In this document: positions 24,504-33,269 of the stretch, piece after piece
How the letters are laid out: each line of letters opens with the position of its first letter
How positions within the stretch are numbered: the first letter of the stretch is position 1
Origin: Mesorhizobium sp. AR10
Lineage (GTDB): Bacteria > Pseudomonadota > Alphaproteobacteria > Rhizobiales > Rhizobiaceae
DNA: 64,000 nucleotides
NCBI RefSeq assembly: GCF_024746795.1
Contig: NZ_CP080524.1
Coordinates: forward strand, 2,024,001-2,088,000
Reading direction: 5' to 3'
Made by a program: the position numbers and the translations under genes
The notes under the pieces: generated by a model
Database searches by the model: none
What the model saw: the letters and a program-made list of their open reading frames with translations, nothing else
What the model was told of the DNA's origin: nothing

Positions 24504-25359
24504 AGTAGTTGACGTAGCGCGCGCCGATCTCCTTGACCGGCATCACCACGAACACGTCGACGGTCGAGAATTCGCGGTCGATGACGCAGCCGTCACCGAT
24601 GCGGGCGCCGACGCGCAGGTAACCCTTGACCAGCGGCGGCATCGCAGCGATGGCCGCCTTGGCGTTGACCGCCTCGATAGGCATCAAATCCATCGAGCAA
24701 TAACGCCCGCTGACCGCCCGCACATCCCAGGCCGAGTTGGTCCGGCAATGGTGGGCAAGATATGTGAGCGCCTCGGCATGTGCAGCCGGCACGGTGCCGG
24801 GGAACGAGGCACAGCCGGTCATCACACCGATCTCGTAGTGTTTGATATAGGCCCATATGCCTTGCCACAGCGCCTCGATGGTACGCTTCGAGCGGTATTC
24901 CGGCAAAACACAGGAGCGGCCGAGTTCGAGGAAGCGCTGGCCGGGATGGCGGGCAATGAGCTTGGTCAGCTCGAATTCACCCTCGGAATAGAACCCGCCT
25001 GCCGTCGCCGCGATTTCCTGCCGCAGAAGGCGGTAGGTGCCGACGATGCGGCGGTGTTCGGGGCCGGAAAGCGAAGTATCGAAGACAAGCAGATGGTCGC
25101 AGAGCGGATCGAACCGGTCGGCGTCACGGCGGTCCTGCGCCTGGAACAGACCTTTCCTGGCGCCAAGCTCGTCATAAAAGACCCGGTAGCGCACTTCCTG
25201 CGCGGCCGCGATCTCGGCCTCGTTGCGGGCGAGCCGCACCTCGAGGTTGCCGATACGGCCGAGCGATGCGCCTTTTATGACGGAATCGACAGTGCGCCCG
25301 GCGAGCAGTGCGCCGCTGGCGTTCGGCCGAGTGTCACATTCCGGCATAACTGTATGCAC
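24472..25359 (-). CDS. olsB: L-ornithine N(alpha)-acyltransferase OlsB
   Basis: The 295-residue GNAT-fold enzyme makes lyso-ornithine lipid from 3-hydroxyacyl-ACP and ornithine, the first step of phosphate-free membrane lipid synthesis. The pattern VRLARNEAEIAAAQEVRYRVFYDELGA, DRFDPLCDHLLV and ELGRSCVLPEYRS is characteristic. The start is GTG at 25359, supported by AAGGAG 8 bases upstream; the ATG four codons later has none. A candidate Pho box lies about 52 bases upstream. The partner OlsA is not in the window. Confidence 0.9.
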   Translation of the reverse strand: MHTVMPECDTRPNASGALLAGRTVDSVIKGASLGRIGNLEVRLARNEAEIAAAQEVRYRVFYDELGARKGLFQAQDRRDADRFDPLCDHLLVFDTSLSGPEHRRIVGTYRLLRQEIAATAGGFYSEGEFELTKLIARHPGQRFLELGRSCVLPEYRSKRTIEALWQGIWAYIKHYEIGVMTGCASFPGTVPAAHAEALTYLAHHCRTNSAWDVRAVSGRYCSMDLMPIEAVNAKAAIAAMPPLVKGYLRVGARIGDGCVIDREFSTVDVFVVMPVKEIGARYVNYYGGEAQRFAA

Positions 25360-25410
25360 GAGTGATTCTCCTTCGAGCCATCCCTCTTGGCACGGGGATA
25401 CGGTGTAGGT

Positions 25411-25428
25411 GCAACAGGATTGTGACAG
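25411..25428 (-). promoter_or_regulatory. Candidate Pho box upstream of olsB
   Basis: On the minus strand this reads CTGTCACAATCCTGTTGC, compared with the PhoB consensus of two CTGTCAT repeats 11 bases apart. The first repeat matches 6 of 7 bases and the second 4 of 7. It lies 52 bases before the olsB start, and OlsB makes a lipid known to increase under phosphate limitation in rhizobia. Confidence 0.5.
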
Positions 25429-25520
25429 TACCGTGATACGGTCCGGCGGGCAATACTTCGTCGGCTGGGTATTGCCGTCAACCGGCTACGCTACTGTGTG
25501 GAGATGGTACCTGTACAGGC

Positions 25521-27809
25521 TCAGGCGGCCACCTGGGCCTCGACCGCATGGACCAGCGCGTCGGGGTCGAGCGGCTTGGTGACGAAGCCGCTGGCGCCAT
25601 GGGCGAGCACCGTATGACGGGTCTTTTCCTGGCTGTCGGCTGAAAGCACCATGATCGGAACCGGCGGCACTGCCATTTCCTCCTCGTGGCGGCGGATGGC
25701 GGCAATCGCATCCAGACCGTCCATGACCGGCATATGCAGGTCCATCAGCACCACGTCGAAACGGTGCTTGAGCCCGGCCTCGGTCACGGCCTCGACCGCG
25801 GCTTTGCCGTTGCCGACCACTTTCACGCGGTGCCCGGCCTTCACAAGCGTGGCACGGGCGAGCATGGCGTTGATGTCGTTGTCTTCGGCGATCAGCACAG
25901 ACAGGCCCTGTTGACGGCGGCCAAGGGAACGAAGGGACGGGAGGCCATGTTTTTCCGGCTTTGGCTGGGCGAGGACGGGGGCATGGCTGGTCAAAAGCAC
26001 GCGCAGCAGCGTTTCGCCGCGCACCGGCCTGGCCAGGAAGGTGGCGTAGCCGCTGGCGCGGAATTCGCCAAGCATGCCGCGGTCGGTCGGCGCGATCAGC
26101 GTGATGGCCTCGCAATCGGCAAAGCCGCTCTGGCGCAGGCGCTTGAGCAGCCTTCCATCAGCGTCTTCCATGGCTGCATCGACCAGAAGCACGTCGCAGC
26201 CCGTGGCGAAAGGCGCTGCCTGGGCCGGGGTTGCAGCCAGGTCGACGACGCCGCCATGGGTGCGGACGGTGCGGGCGATGGCCTCGGCCTCGATGACGTT
26301 TTTCGACAGGATCACCGCGCGGCGGCCCGATAGAACGTTCTGGCGGTTTTGCGGTGCCTCGGTGGCTGCTATGGCCGGGATTTCGAAGACGAATTCAGAT
26401 CCCTCGCCAAGCCGGCTCGACACCGAAATGGTGCCGCCCATGGCGGTCACCAGGCGTCTGGAGATGGCAAGACCGAGACCGGCGCCGCCATGCACCCGGG
26501 TCGACGTGCCGTCGGACTGTTCGAATTCCTCGAAGATGCGCTCCATGTCGTCCTCGCGCAGGCCGGGACCGGTGTCGGCAACAGTGAAGCATATGCGGTC
26601 GATGGTCTCGGTGCGCGCCCGCGCGACGCTCACCAGCACGCCACCGGTGTCGGTGAACTTGATGGCGTTGCCGATGAGGTTGAGCAGCACCTGCCTTACC
26701 CGACCCGGGTCGGCGGTGATCATCTGCGGCACGTCGGGTTCGACATGGCAGCCAAGGCCGATGTTCTTGGCGAAAGCGCGAGCCGCCATGAGTTCGATGA
26801 TGTTGTCGGCGATCTCGCGCAGCGATGTCGGCTGCGGTTCCGGGTCGAACCGGCCTGCCTCGATTTTGGAATAATCGAGCAGATCCTCGATCAAGGCGAG
26901 CAGTGCGCTGGCCGAGGTCGAGACGGCGCCGACATAGGTCCGCTGTTCAGGCGAAAGATTGGTGTCGGCCAAAAGCTTGGCCATGCCCATGATGCCGTTC
27001 ATCGGCGTGCGGATCTCATGGCTGACGGTGGCGAGGAAGCGCGATTTGGCCTGGCTTGCATATTCGGCTCGCTCGCGGGCGGTGATCAGTGACGATTCGG
27101 CGCGCTTGCGAGCCGTGATGTCACGGGCGATCGCGCGATGCGAAACGGCGCCGCTGTCCTTGTCGCGCACCGACAGTTCGATCCATGAAAACCAGCGCGG
27201 GCCGCTCGGCGTGCGGATGGCGACGTCAGTGGAACTCAGGCATTCGTGATCCGAAAAAGCCGCATCGGGGACGATGCCGACGTCGATGCCAAGGTCGGCC
27301 AGGGTCTTGCCGGCAAGGTCGCGCTGATCAGTTTCGACAAGGCCAGCGAAAACCTTGTTGGCATAGACGATGTGGCCGTCGCGGTCGCGATGGACGACGA
27401 GGTCGCCCAGCGCATCGATCAGCCCGCGGAAGCGCTCTTCGCTCTCCTGCATCTCCCACATGCGGTCGGCCAGCGTCTCGATTTCGGCGCGGCTGCGGGC
27501 CGCGGTTTCGTCGAGCAGGGCCACTGTCCGGCGCTCGGTGCGCTTGGCGCGCAGATGCATGACGAGGCCGGCCAGGCCGGTCGCCAGCAAGCCGACGGTG
27601 ATGAAGATCGGCGCTCCGGTGAGATTGGACAGTCCCGCCAGAACGATACTGGCGACGACCGTCAGGAAGGGGAGACCTTCGGCATTGCCAGCCGGCAGTT
27701 CGGGCGCCAGCGGCGGCGCGACGACAAGCTGCCGTTTCGGCATCTCGGGCCTCGGCCCGTCGACGCTTTCGGCATGGTTCTTCTCTCTGCTGCCGGATTC
27801 CGCGATCAT
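25521..27809 (-). CDS. Hybrid sensor histidine kinase / response regulator with PAS domain
   Basis: The 762-residue membrane protein has two N-terminal membrane segments (about 40-85), a PAS domain (about 125-245), HisKA with the phospho-acceptor in [14 protein letters not shown] (near 261), HATPase_c with [17 protein letters not shown] and [10 protein letters not shown], then a degenerate receiver-like part (about 510-620) and a true C-terminal receiver with ILIAEDND-type acidic pair (LIAEDNDIN) and the acceptor Asp in [10 protein letters not shown] (near 688). The middle receiver-like part lacks the acidic pair and conserved lysine. Signal and output unknown. AGGGAT precedes the ATG. Confidence 0.9.
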   Translation of the reverse strand: MIAESGSREKNHAESVDGPRPEMPKRQLVVAPPLAPELPAGNAEGLPFLTVVASIVLAGLSNLTGAPIFITVGLLATGLAGLVMHLRAKRTERRTVALLDETAARSRAEIETLADRMWEMQESEERFRGLIDALGDLVVHRDRDGHIVYANKVFAGLVETDQRDLAGKTLADLGIDVGIVPDAAFSDHECLSSTDVAIRTPSGPRWFSWIELSVRDKDSGAVSHRAIARDITARKRAESSLITARERAEYASQAKSRFLATVSHEIRTPMNGIMGMAKLLADTNLSPEQRTYVGAVSTSASALLALIEDLLDYSKIEAGRFDPEPQPTSLREIADNIIELMAARAFAKNIGLGCHVEPDVPQMITADPGRVRQVLLNLIGNAIKFTDTGGVLVSVARARTETIDRICFTVADTGPGLREDDMERIFEEFEQSDGTSTRVHGGAGLGLAISRRLVTAMGGTISVSSRLGEGSEFVFEIPAIAATEAPQNRQNVLSGRRAVILSKNVIEAEAIARTVRTHGGVVDLAATPAQAAPFATGCDVLLVDAAMEDADGRLLKRLRQSGFADCEAITLIAPTDRGMLGEFRASGYATFLARPVRGETLLRVLLTSHAPVLAQPKPEKHGLPSLRSLGRRQQGLSVLIAEDNDINAMLARATLVKAGHRVKVVGNGKAAVEAVTEAGLKHRFDVVLMDLHMPVMDGLDAIAAIRRHEEEMAVPPVPIMVLSADSQEKTRHTVLAHGASGFVTKPLDPDALVHAVEAQVAA

Positions 27810-27895
27810 GCGAAATCCCTATCAGACAGAGATTATGGAAGACTGCGGGGGATCGTTCGAATTTTAGCGATCGCGCTGCTTTACCCCCTAGGGCC

Positions 27896-28885
27896 CTACA
27901 TATCCACCACCACGCGGCCCCTGATCTTGCCGTCGACGATGTCATGCGCGGCAGCGATGATGCCGTCGAAGCCGATGGTCGTGGACAGGCTGGCAAGCTT
28001 GTGATGATCGAGATCGGTGCCGATGCGGCGCCACGCCTCGATGCGGACGGCCTTGGGCGCCATCACCGAATCGATGCCGAGCAATGAGACGCCGCGCAGG
28101 ATGAACGGGGCGACGCTCGACGGCAGATCCATGCCGCCGGCTAGGCCGCAGGCGGCGACCGCGCCGCCATAGGAGGTCATCGACAGCACGTTGGCCAGCG
28201 TATGGCTGCCGACCGCATCGACGCCGCCGGCCCAGCGCTCCTTGGCGAGCGGCTTTGCCGGCTGGGCAAGCTCGTCGCGCGAAATCACTTCCGCAGCCCC
28301 CAGGTCGATCAGATAGGGGCTTTCGGCATTGCGGCCGGTGGAGGCGATGACATGAAAGCCGAGGCTGGACAGGATCGAGACCGCGACCGACCCGACGCCA
28401 CCGGCGGCACCCGTCACCACAACCGGGCCGCGATCGGGCACAATGCCGTGCCGCTCCAGCGCGATGACGCAAAGCATGGCCGTGTAGCCGGCCGTGCCGA
28501 CCGCCATGGCGTCATGCGCGCTCATGCCATCCGGCAGCGGCACCAGCCAGTCGCCTTTGACGCGGGCGCGCCCGGCATAGGCGCCAAAATGCGTTTCGCC
28601 GACGCCCCAGCCGTTCAATATGACCTTGTCACCCTTGCGCCAATCGGTATGGGAAGACGAGATCACAGTGCCGGCGAAATCGATGCCGGGCACCAGCGGC
28701 CAGCGTCGGATCACCGGCGCCTTGCCTGATATGGCCAGCCCATCCTTGTAGTTGATGGTCGTCGCCTCGATGGCGACGGTGACGTCGCCCTCCATCAGGT
28801 CGGCTTCGGTGAGGTCGGTCACGGCAACCGACTGCTTTTTCTCGGCGTCGCGTGAAACGAGGATGGCTTTGAAGGTTTCGGTCAC
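27896..28885 (-). CDS. acuI: Acrylyl-CoA reductase-like MDR oxidoreductase (AcuI/YhdH family)
   Basis: The 329-residue NADPH-dependent MDR enzyme resembles AcuI: DLTEADLMEGDVTVAIEATTINYKDGLAI, VPGIDFAGTVISS, and the Rossmann motif VTGAAGGVGSVAVSIL. AcuI reduces acryloyl-CoA to propionyl-CoA; related enzymes are general quinone oxidoreductases, so the symbol is tentative. The start is GTG at 28885 with GAGGAG upstream. It is a single-gene unit reading the same way as the kinase gene. Confidence 0.8.
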   Translation of the reverse strand: MTETFKAILVSRDAEKKQSVAVTDLTEADLMEGDVTVAIEATTINYKDGLAISGKAPVIRRWPLVPGIDFAGTVISSSHTDWRKGDKVILNGWGVGETHFGAYAGRARVKGDWLVPLPDGMSAHDAMAVGTAGYTAMLCVIALERHGIVPDRGPVVVTGAAGGVGSVAVSILSSLGFHVIASTGRNAESPYLIDLGAAEVISRDELAQPAKPLAKERWAGGVDAVGSHTLANVLSMTSYGGAVAACGLAGGMDLPSSVAPFILRGVSLLGIDSVMAPKAVRIEAWRRIGTDLDHHKLASLSTTIGFDGIIAAAHDIVDGKIRGRVVVDM

Positions 28886-28964
28886 TTTTTTCTCCTCGGT
28901 CTGGCAGTGCGCGGACTGTGCGGCGACAGCCCGGCGTGGTCAATCGTTCAAGAGAATTGGGCGT

Positions 28965-29453
28965 TCAAGCGTCAGGACCTTGCGGCTTCGCCTCGCGCCG
29001 CCAGCCGATGAGCTCGTCGAAGACGACCAGCACGGCGCCGACCGAGATGAAGGCGTCGGCGAGGTTGAAGACGGCGAAGGACCACACCGGCGTGTGGAAC
29101 AATATGTAGTCGATGACGTGGCCATAGGCAGCGCGGTCGATCAGATTGCCGAGCGCGCCGCCGATGATCAGCGCAAAGCCGGTGCGGGCAAGCACGTGGC
29201 CGGGCGGCGTGCGGGTCGCGAGATAGAGCACGAAAGCGACGACGAGGACCGCGATGACCACCAGGCCGGTGTCGCCGAAGGACGAAAACATCGAGAAGGC
29301 AATGCCGGTGTTGTAGGTGCGAAACAGCGCCAGGAACGGCACCAGGTCGAGTTTTTCCTGAAAGGCGAGGCTGGTCTCGACCAGATGTTTTATCCACTGG
29401 TCGAGCGCAATTGCCGCCACAGTCAGCAGGACGTAGGGAGGCCATGATTTCAT
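28965..29453 (-). CDS. lspA: Lipoprotein signal peptidase (signal peptidase II)
   Basis: The 162-residue inner-membrane aspartic protease has four membrane segments and the two catalytic aspartates in GGALGNLIDRAAYGHVIDYI and FAVFNLADAFISVG. It cleaves prolipoprotein signal peptides after lipidation. Its ATG overlaps the stop codon of the upstream RNA methyltransferase gene by 4 bases (29450-29453), indicating an operon with the two methyltransferases. Confidence 0.95.
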   Translation of the reverse strand: MKSWPPYVLLTVAAIALDQWIKHLVETSLAFQEKLDLVPFLALFRTYNTGIAFSMFSSFGDTGLVVIAVLVVAFVLYLATRTPPGHVLARTGFALIIGGALGNLIDRAAYGHVIDYILFHTPVWSFAVFNLADAFISVGAVLVVFDELIGWRREAKPQGPDA

Positions 29454-30301
29454 GGCTTGGCGTCCTCCAGCTTCAGCGCGCCGCGCCGGATCTCGAACAG
29501 CATGACGCCGGTGGCCACGGCGAGGTTGAGCGAATCGGCGCGGCCTGCCTGCGGAATGCGCAGCAGCCTGTCGCAGCTCTCGGCCAGGTTGTCGGGCAGG
29601 CCCTGCTGCTCGTTGCCCATCATCAACAGCACCGGGCCTCTGGAGAAATCGACCGAGCGGTAGTCGACCGCACCCTTCAGATGTGTTCCGGCGACGAGAC
29701 CTGAGAAGCTGTTTCGCCAGGCGAGGAAGGCTTCCGGCGTGGCCTTGGTCACCGGCACGGCGAATATCGAACCCATGGTGGCGCGCACGGTCTCGACGGA
29801 AAAAGGGTCGGTGGTCTCGCCGATCAGAATGACACCCTTGGCGCCGACGGCGTCGACGGTGCGGATGACGGTGCCGAGATTGCCGGGATCACGCACCCGG
29901 TCGAGCGCCACCCAGACATCGCCATCGTTGGCGCGGATCTCCTTCAGCGGCAGGAGCCTCTGCGAAAACACGCCGACCACCATTTGCGGGTTGTCGCGCC
30001 GGGTGATGGCGACCAGTACCTTTTCCGAAACTTCGAGCACAGTGCCGCCGGCAGCAACCGTGCGTGCCGCCACCTTTTCGACCGCCGCATTGCCGCGCCC
30101 GGCCTTGGCGAAGACCAGTGTCTTGATCGACCAGCCGAGGTCGAGCGCGTCGATGACCAGCTTCAGCCCCTCGGCCATGAAGGCATTCTGCTGGTCGCGG
30201 AATTTCTTCAGCGCCAGCGCCTTGATGTCCTTGATCAGCGGGTTGGCGAGGCTGGTGACTTCCTTCACCTGCCCCGGCGCACCGGCGTGCCGCTCGTTCA
30301 T
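29450..30301 (-). CDS. TrmH/SpoU-family RNA 2'-O-methyltransferase
   Basis: The 283-residue protein has the SpoU knot motifs: DRVRDPGNLGTVIRT (motif 1), LMMGNEQQGLPDNL (motif 2) and IPQAGRADSLNLAVATGVMLFE (motif 3). An N-terminal RNA-binding part begins near TSLANPLIKDIKALALKKFRDQ. It methylates a ribose in rRNA or tRNA, probably 23S rRNA as in RlmB-like enzymes. The ATG at 30301 directly adjoins the TGA of the upstream gene and the 3' end overlaps lspA, so three genes form one transcription unit. Confidence 0.88.
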   Translation of the reverse strand: MNERHAGAPGQVKEVTSLANPLIKDIKALALKKFRDQQNAFMAEGLKLVIDALDLGWSIKTLVFAKAGRGNAAVEKVAARTVAAGGTVLEVSEKVLVAITRRDNPQMVVGVFSQRLLPLKEIRANDGDVWVALDRVRDPGNLGTVIRTVDAVGAKGVILIGETTDPFSVETVRATMGSIFAVPVTKATPEAFLAWRNSFSGLVAGTHLKGAVDYRSVDFSRGPVLLMMGNEQQGLPDNLAESCDRLLRIPQAGRADSLNLAVATGVMLFEIRRGALKLEDAKP

Positions 30302-31363
30302 TCAGGCCACCCAGCGCGAAAACAGGGATGTGGAGAGTGCCCGCCCGGCGGATTTCTCGCGGATGATCAGTTCACCCGATTCAACCGTGCCGCCCATGCC
30401 GGCAAAGGTGTCGCGCAGCAAGGCATGGATGGCGAAGAAGGAAGCGCGGATCGAATAGGCGGTCAGCACCACGGCGAGTGGTTTCGGCGTCAGGATCGCG
30501 CGGCAGAGGTCGGTCAGATCAGGCAGGTCCTCGAACAACTGCCAGACTTCGCCCTTGGGGCCGCGGCCATAGGCCGGCGGATCGAACAGGATGATGTCGT
30601 AGCGGCTGCCGCGACGCTCCTCGCGCTCGACGAATTTCATGGCGTCGTCGACGATCCAGCGGATCGGCTTGCTGCCCAGCCCGGCCATCTCCTGGTTTTC
30701 GCGGGCCCAGCCGATTGCCTTCTTGGACGCATCGACATGGGTGACCTCGGCGCCTGCGCGGGCCGCCACCAGCGAGGCAAGGCCGGTGTAGCCGAACAGG
30801 TTCAGTACCTTGACCGGCCGCTTCGCCGCCGCGATCAGCCCGGCCATGTGATCCCAGTGCGAGGCCTGTTCGGGGAAGACGCCGACATGGCGAAACGAGG
30901 TGAAGCGGCCGAGATAATCGATGCCGTCATGCTTCATTGGCCAGGTTTCGCCGAGCGGCGTCTTCGGGAAACGCCAACGGCCGATGCCTTCCTCGTCGGT
31001 GTCGCCGGTGAAAATCGCATCGGCGCGTTCCCAGTCCTTTGCCGGCAAGGCCTTTTGCCAGATCGCCTGGCCCTCCGGCCGGACGATGCGATAGGGGCCG
31101 TATTGTTCGAGCTTCTCTCCGGCCCCGCTGTCGAGCAGCGCATAGTCTTGATTAGGCGCCACTTCGAGGATCAGCGGAAGGCGCTCAGTGGGCAGGGCGC
31201 CGTCGCGGCGCGAAAGGGTGCGCGGCACGGCTTTCGGTTCGGACCGGTCGTCCGGCTTCGACCTTGCCGTCTGGCCGGTCTCGCCTGGCCGCGCCTGTTC
31301 AGCCCGACCTTTGGCGGGTTGATGCGGGCGGTTGTCGCGGTTTCGATCGCGAAAGGATTTCAA
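30302..31363 (-). CDS. Class I SAM-dependent rRNA methyltransferase (RlmI/RlmK-like)
   Basis: The 353-residue enzyme shows the SAM-binding motif VLNLFGYTGLASLVAARAGA followed by VTHVDASKKAIGWARENQE, and the catalytic loop ILFDPPAYGRGPKGEVWQL. These are typical of RNA cytosine or guanine methyltransferases of the RlmI/RlmK class; the PUA domain is absent. I placed the start at a TTG at 31363, which has GGAG 6 bases upstream. A longer frame would begin inside the palindromic repeat at 31448 with no binding site. The basic N-terminal 60 residues look disordered. First gene of the operon with the SpoU enzyme and lspA. Confidence 0.8.
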   Translation of the reverse strand: MKSFRDRNRDNRPHQPAKGRAEQARPGETGQTARSKPDDRSEPKAVPRTLSRRDGALPTERLPLILEVAPNQDYALLDSGAGEKLEQYGPYRIVRPEGQAIWQKALPAKDWERADAIFTGDTDEEGIGRWRFPKTPLGETWPMKHDGIDYLGRFTSFRHVGVFPEQASHWDHMAGLIAAAKRPVKVLNLFGYTGLASLVAARAGAEVTHVDASKKAIGWARENQEMAGLGSKPIRWIVDDAMKFVEREERRGSRYDIILFDPPAYGRGPKGEVWQLFEDLPDLTDLCRAILTPKPLAVVLTAYSIRASFFAIHALLRDTFAGMGGTVESGELIIREKSAGRALSTSLFSRWVA

Positions 31364-31447
31364 GAAAATCTCCGCAGCGGGTGGCCGCTTTTGGCATAGG
31401 GGCACCGATGGCGCAACACAGTGCTCCGGTCGAGGCGGCCGCCGGTT

Positions 31448-31503
31448 TAGGGCAGTAGGCTCCAATGCGAAGTCAGGCGAGCCCTATTCCCCTACAGCCT
31501 ACC
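31448..31503. repeat. Second copy of the TAGGGCAGTAGG repeat family
   Basis: TAGGGCAGTAGG at 31448-31459 is identical to the core of the element at 23355, and the opposite side (31482-31503) contains CCCTATTCCCCTAC, related to its other arm. The copy is shorter and more divergent. Its right side overlaps the 3' end of the ornithine-cyclodeaminase-like gene. Confidence 0.45.
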
Positions 31504-32464
31504 GCTTGAGTGCTTTGTAGACGGCAATGCCGGCGGCAAGGTCCTCGAGGGCGGCGCCAACCGACTTGAACAGCGTGATCTCATCGGGGCTCTGACGGCC
31601 CTCTTTCTGGCCACGCGCGAGTTCATGCAAGTCGGCGACGATGGCTTCCGCCTTCAGCACGCCGGAGGCCAGCGGCTGGACGATATCGCCCGCCTCTTTG
31701 GTGGCGCCGGCGCGGGTGTCGACATAGACGCGGGCCCGCGCAATCGCATCGTCGTCGCTTTCGCGCATCGTCGGCGTGAAGCCGCCAACCAGATCGACAT
31801 GGGTTCCCGGATGCAAAAATGCGCCCCTGATCAGCGGTGCAGTGGTGATGGTCGCCGACGAGACGATGTCGGCCTGACCAAGTTCGGCGTCGAGATCGCT
31901 TGCGGCTTCTGCAGCAAAGCCTTCGGCGCGCAATTCCGCCGCAACCTTTTCGGCATTGGCCGGCGTGCGGTTCCAGATGCGGATGGATTTGATCGGTCGC
32001 ACAGCCGAATGCGCCTTGGCGAGGAACGGCGACAGCGCGCCGGCGCCAACCACAAGGAGCCGCGAGGCGTCCTTGCGGGCCAGATAGGAGGCGGCCAGCG
32101 CCGAGGCGCAGGCGGTGCGCCACTGCGTCAGCCGCTGGCCGTCGATCAAGGCCTCAGGCTCGCCGGTGGCGCCGTCGAGCAAGAGGTAGAGCCCCATGAC
32201 CGCGGGTTTGCCGATAGCGTTGTTGTCGGGCGACACGGTGACGATCTTGACGCCTATATGGCCGCCGGCAGAGGTGCCGGCGGCATTGAAGTCGGTCCAG
32301 GCCGGCATCAAAAGCAGCGTCGAGGCAGCACCGTCGGGCCGTTCGACCGCATGATGATGCCGCACAGGCTGCACGGCGCCGTCGCGAAAGGCTGCGCGCA
32401 AGGTTTCGACCAGTCCGGGAAAGGTCAGCGCATGGTCGACCTCGGCGGCCGAAATGGTCAGCAT
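31499..32464 (-). CDS. Ornithine cyclodeaminase / mu-crystallin family protein
   Basis: The 321-residue NAD-binding protein shows LLVVGAGALSPFLAKAHSA as the Rossmann glycine loop, KIVTVSPDNNAIGKPAVMG and GRPDVIDGQRLTQWRTACASALAA-type substrate-site patterns. Family members are ornithine cyclodeaminase, alanine dehydrogenase or delta1-pyrroline-2-carboxylate reductase; the conserved residues seen here do not decide among them. The 3' end overlaps a repeat arm. Gene order next to lapA and ihfB suggests no clear link to those genes. Confidence 0.83.
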   Translation of the reverse strand: MLTISAAEVDHALTFPGLVETLRAAFRDGAVQPVRHHHAVERPDGAASTLLLMPAWTDFNAAGTSAGGHIGVKIVTVSPDNNAIGKPAVMGLYLLLDGATGEPEALIDGQRLTQWRTACASALAASYLARKDASRLLVVGAGALSPFLAKAHSAVRPIKSIRIWNRTPANAEKVAAELRAEGFAAEAASDLDAELGQADIVSSATITTAPLIRGAFLHPGTHVDLVGGFTPTMRESDDDAIARARVYVDTRAGATKEAGDIVQPLASGVLKAEAIVADLHELARGQKEGRQSPDEITLFKSVGAALEDLAAGIAVYKALKR

Positions 32465-32501
32465 GAAAAACTCCGTGGAGAGAAAAACGCCGACCGGCGG
32501 T

Positions 32502-32858
32502 TCAACTGGTCGGCTTCGGCAAGGCCGATCCTTGGGCCGACCCTTGGGACGGGCCTTGCGGCGCGGCGGGCGCGCGGCTGACCGCCTGCCGCAGGTTCTC
32601 GGCCTCGACGCCGCGCTGGCGCGCCAGCTTGCGGTAGCGGCCCTGCTTGACCCAGGTCGCCAGGCTGCCGACGATCATGCCGATGGCGAGCGCCAGGAAC
32701 AGGAAGATGAAAAGCGGCAGGTTCAGCGTCAGCGCCGGGTTGCCGGGATTGAACGGGTCGAGCGTGAAGGCAACCAGTTCGCGGTTGGCAACGGCAAGCG
32801 CAACCAGGATGATGGCCAGCGGCACGAAGACCACGACGAGCATGAAGCGATTGAACAT
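32502..32858 (-). CDS. lapA: LapA-family inner-membrane protein (DUF1049)
   Basis: The 118-residue protein has two membrane segments (about 5-27 and 45-68) with the LapA pattern MLVVVFVPLAIILVALAVANRELVAFTLDPF, and a cytosolic tail. In other bacteria LapA works with LapB in controlling LPS synthesis. AGGAAA precedes the ATG. The tail ends in an Ala/Pro/Ser-rich, probably disordered stretch. It follows ihfB on the same strand. Confidence 0.8.
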   Translation of the reverse strand: MFNRFMLVVVFVPLAIILVALAVANRELVAFTLDPFNPGNPALTLNLPLFIFLFLALAIGMIVGSLATWVKQGRYRKLARQRGVEAENLRQAVSRAPAAPQGPSQGSAQGSALPKPTS

Positions 32859-32903
32859 AAGGTTTCCTGTCGAAAGGCCAGTGGGCGCCTGCGCCCGCGG
32901 CGC

Positions 32904-33188
32904 CTATTTGCCGCCGTTCAGCCTTTCACGCAACTCCTTACCGGTCTTGAAGAACGGCACCCATTTCTCCTCGACCTCGACGGATTCGCCGGTGCGCGGA
33001 TTGCGCCCGGTGCGGGCGGGGCGGTTTTTCACCGAAAAAGCGCCAAAGCCACGCAATTCGACCCGGTTGCCTTCGGCAAGGGCGTCGGTGATCTCGTCGA
33101 AAATGGCGCCGACGATGTTTTCGACGTCGCGCAGGAAAAGATGCGGGTTGCGCGTGGCAATGATCTGCACAAGTTCGGATTTGATCAT
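32904..33188 (-). CDS. ihfB: Integration host factor beta subunit
   Basis: The 94-residue DNA-bending protein begins [19 protein letters not shown] and carries the HU/IHF signature RNPRTGE in [19 protein letters not shown] chose the ATG at 33188, where similarity starts; 11 further codons are open upstream but lack a match. It pairs with IHF alpha to bend DNA in transcription, replication and recombination. It lies between sppA and lapA on the same strand. Confidence 0.93.
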   Translation of the reverse strand: MIKSELVQIIATRNPHLFLRDVENIVGAIFDEITDALAEGNRVELRGFGAFSVKNRPARTGRNPRTGESVEVEEKWVPFFKTGKELRERLNGGK

Positions 33189-33269
33189 GAGAAAGGTTCC
33201 CCGTGAAAGCACTGCAGTCAAATTATGAGGATGATTTTATTTGCTTTTTTAATCGTCCCATACGACCCA

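Noticed and set aside
30302..31465. Longer version of the RNA methyltransferase starting at a TTG inside the repeat at 31448
   Set aside because: No ribosome binding site precedes it and its first residues come from a dispersed repeat; the TTG at 31363 has GGAG at the right distance.
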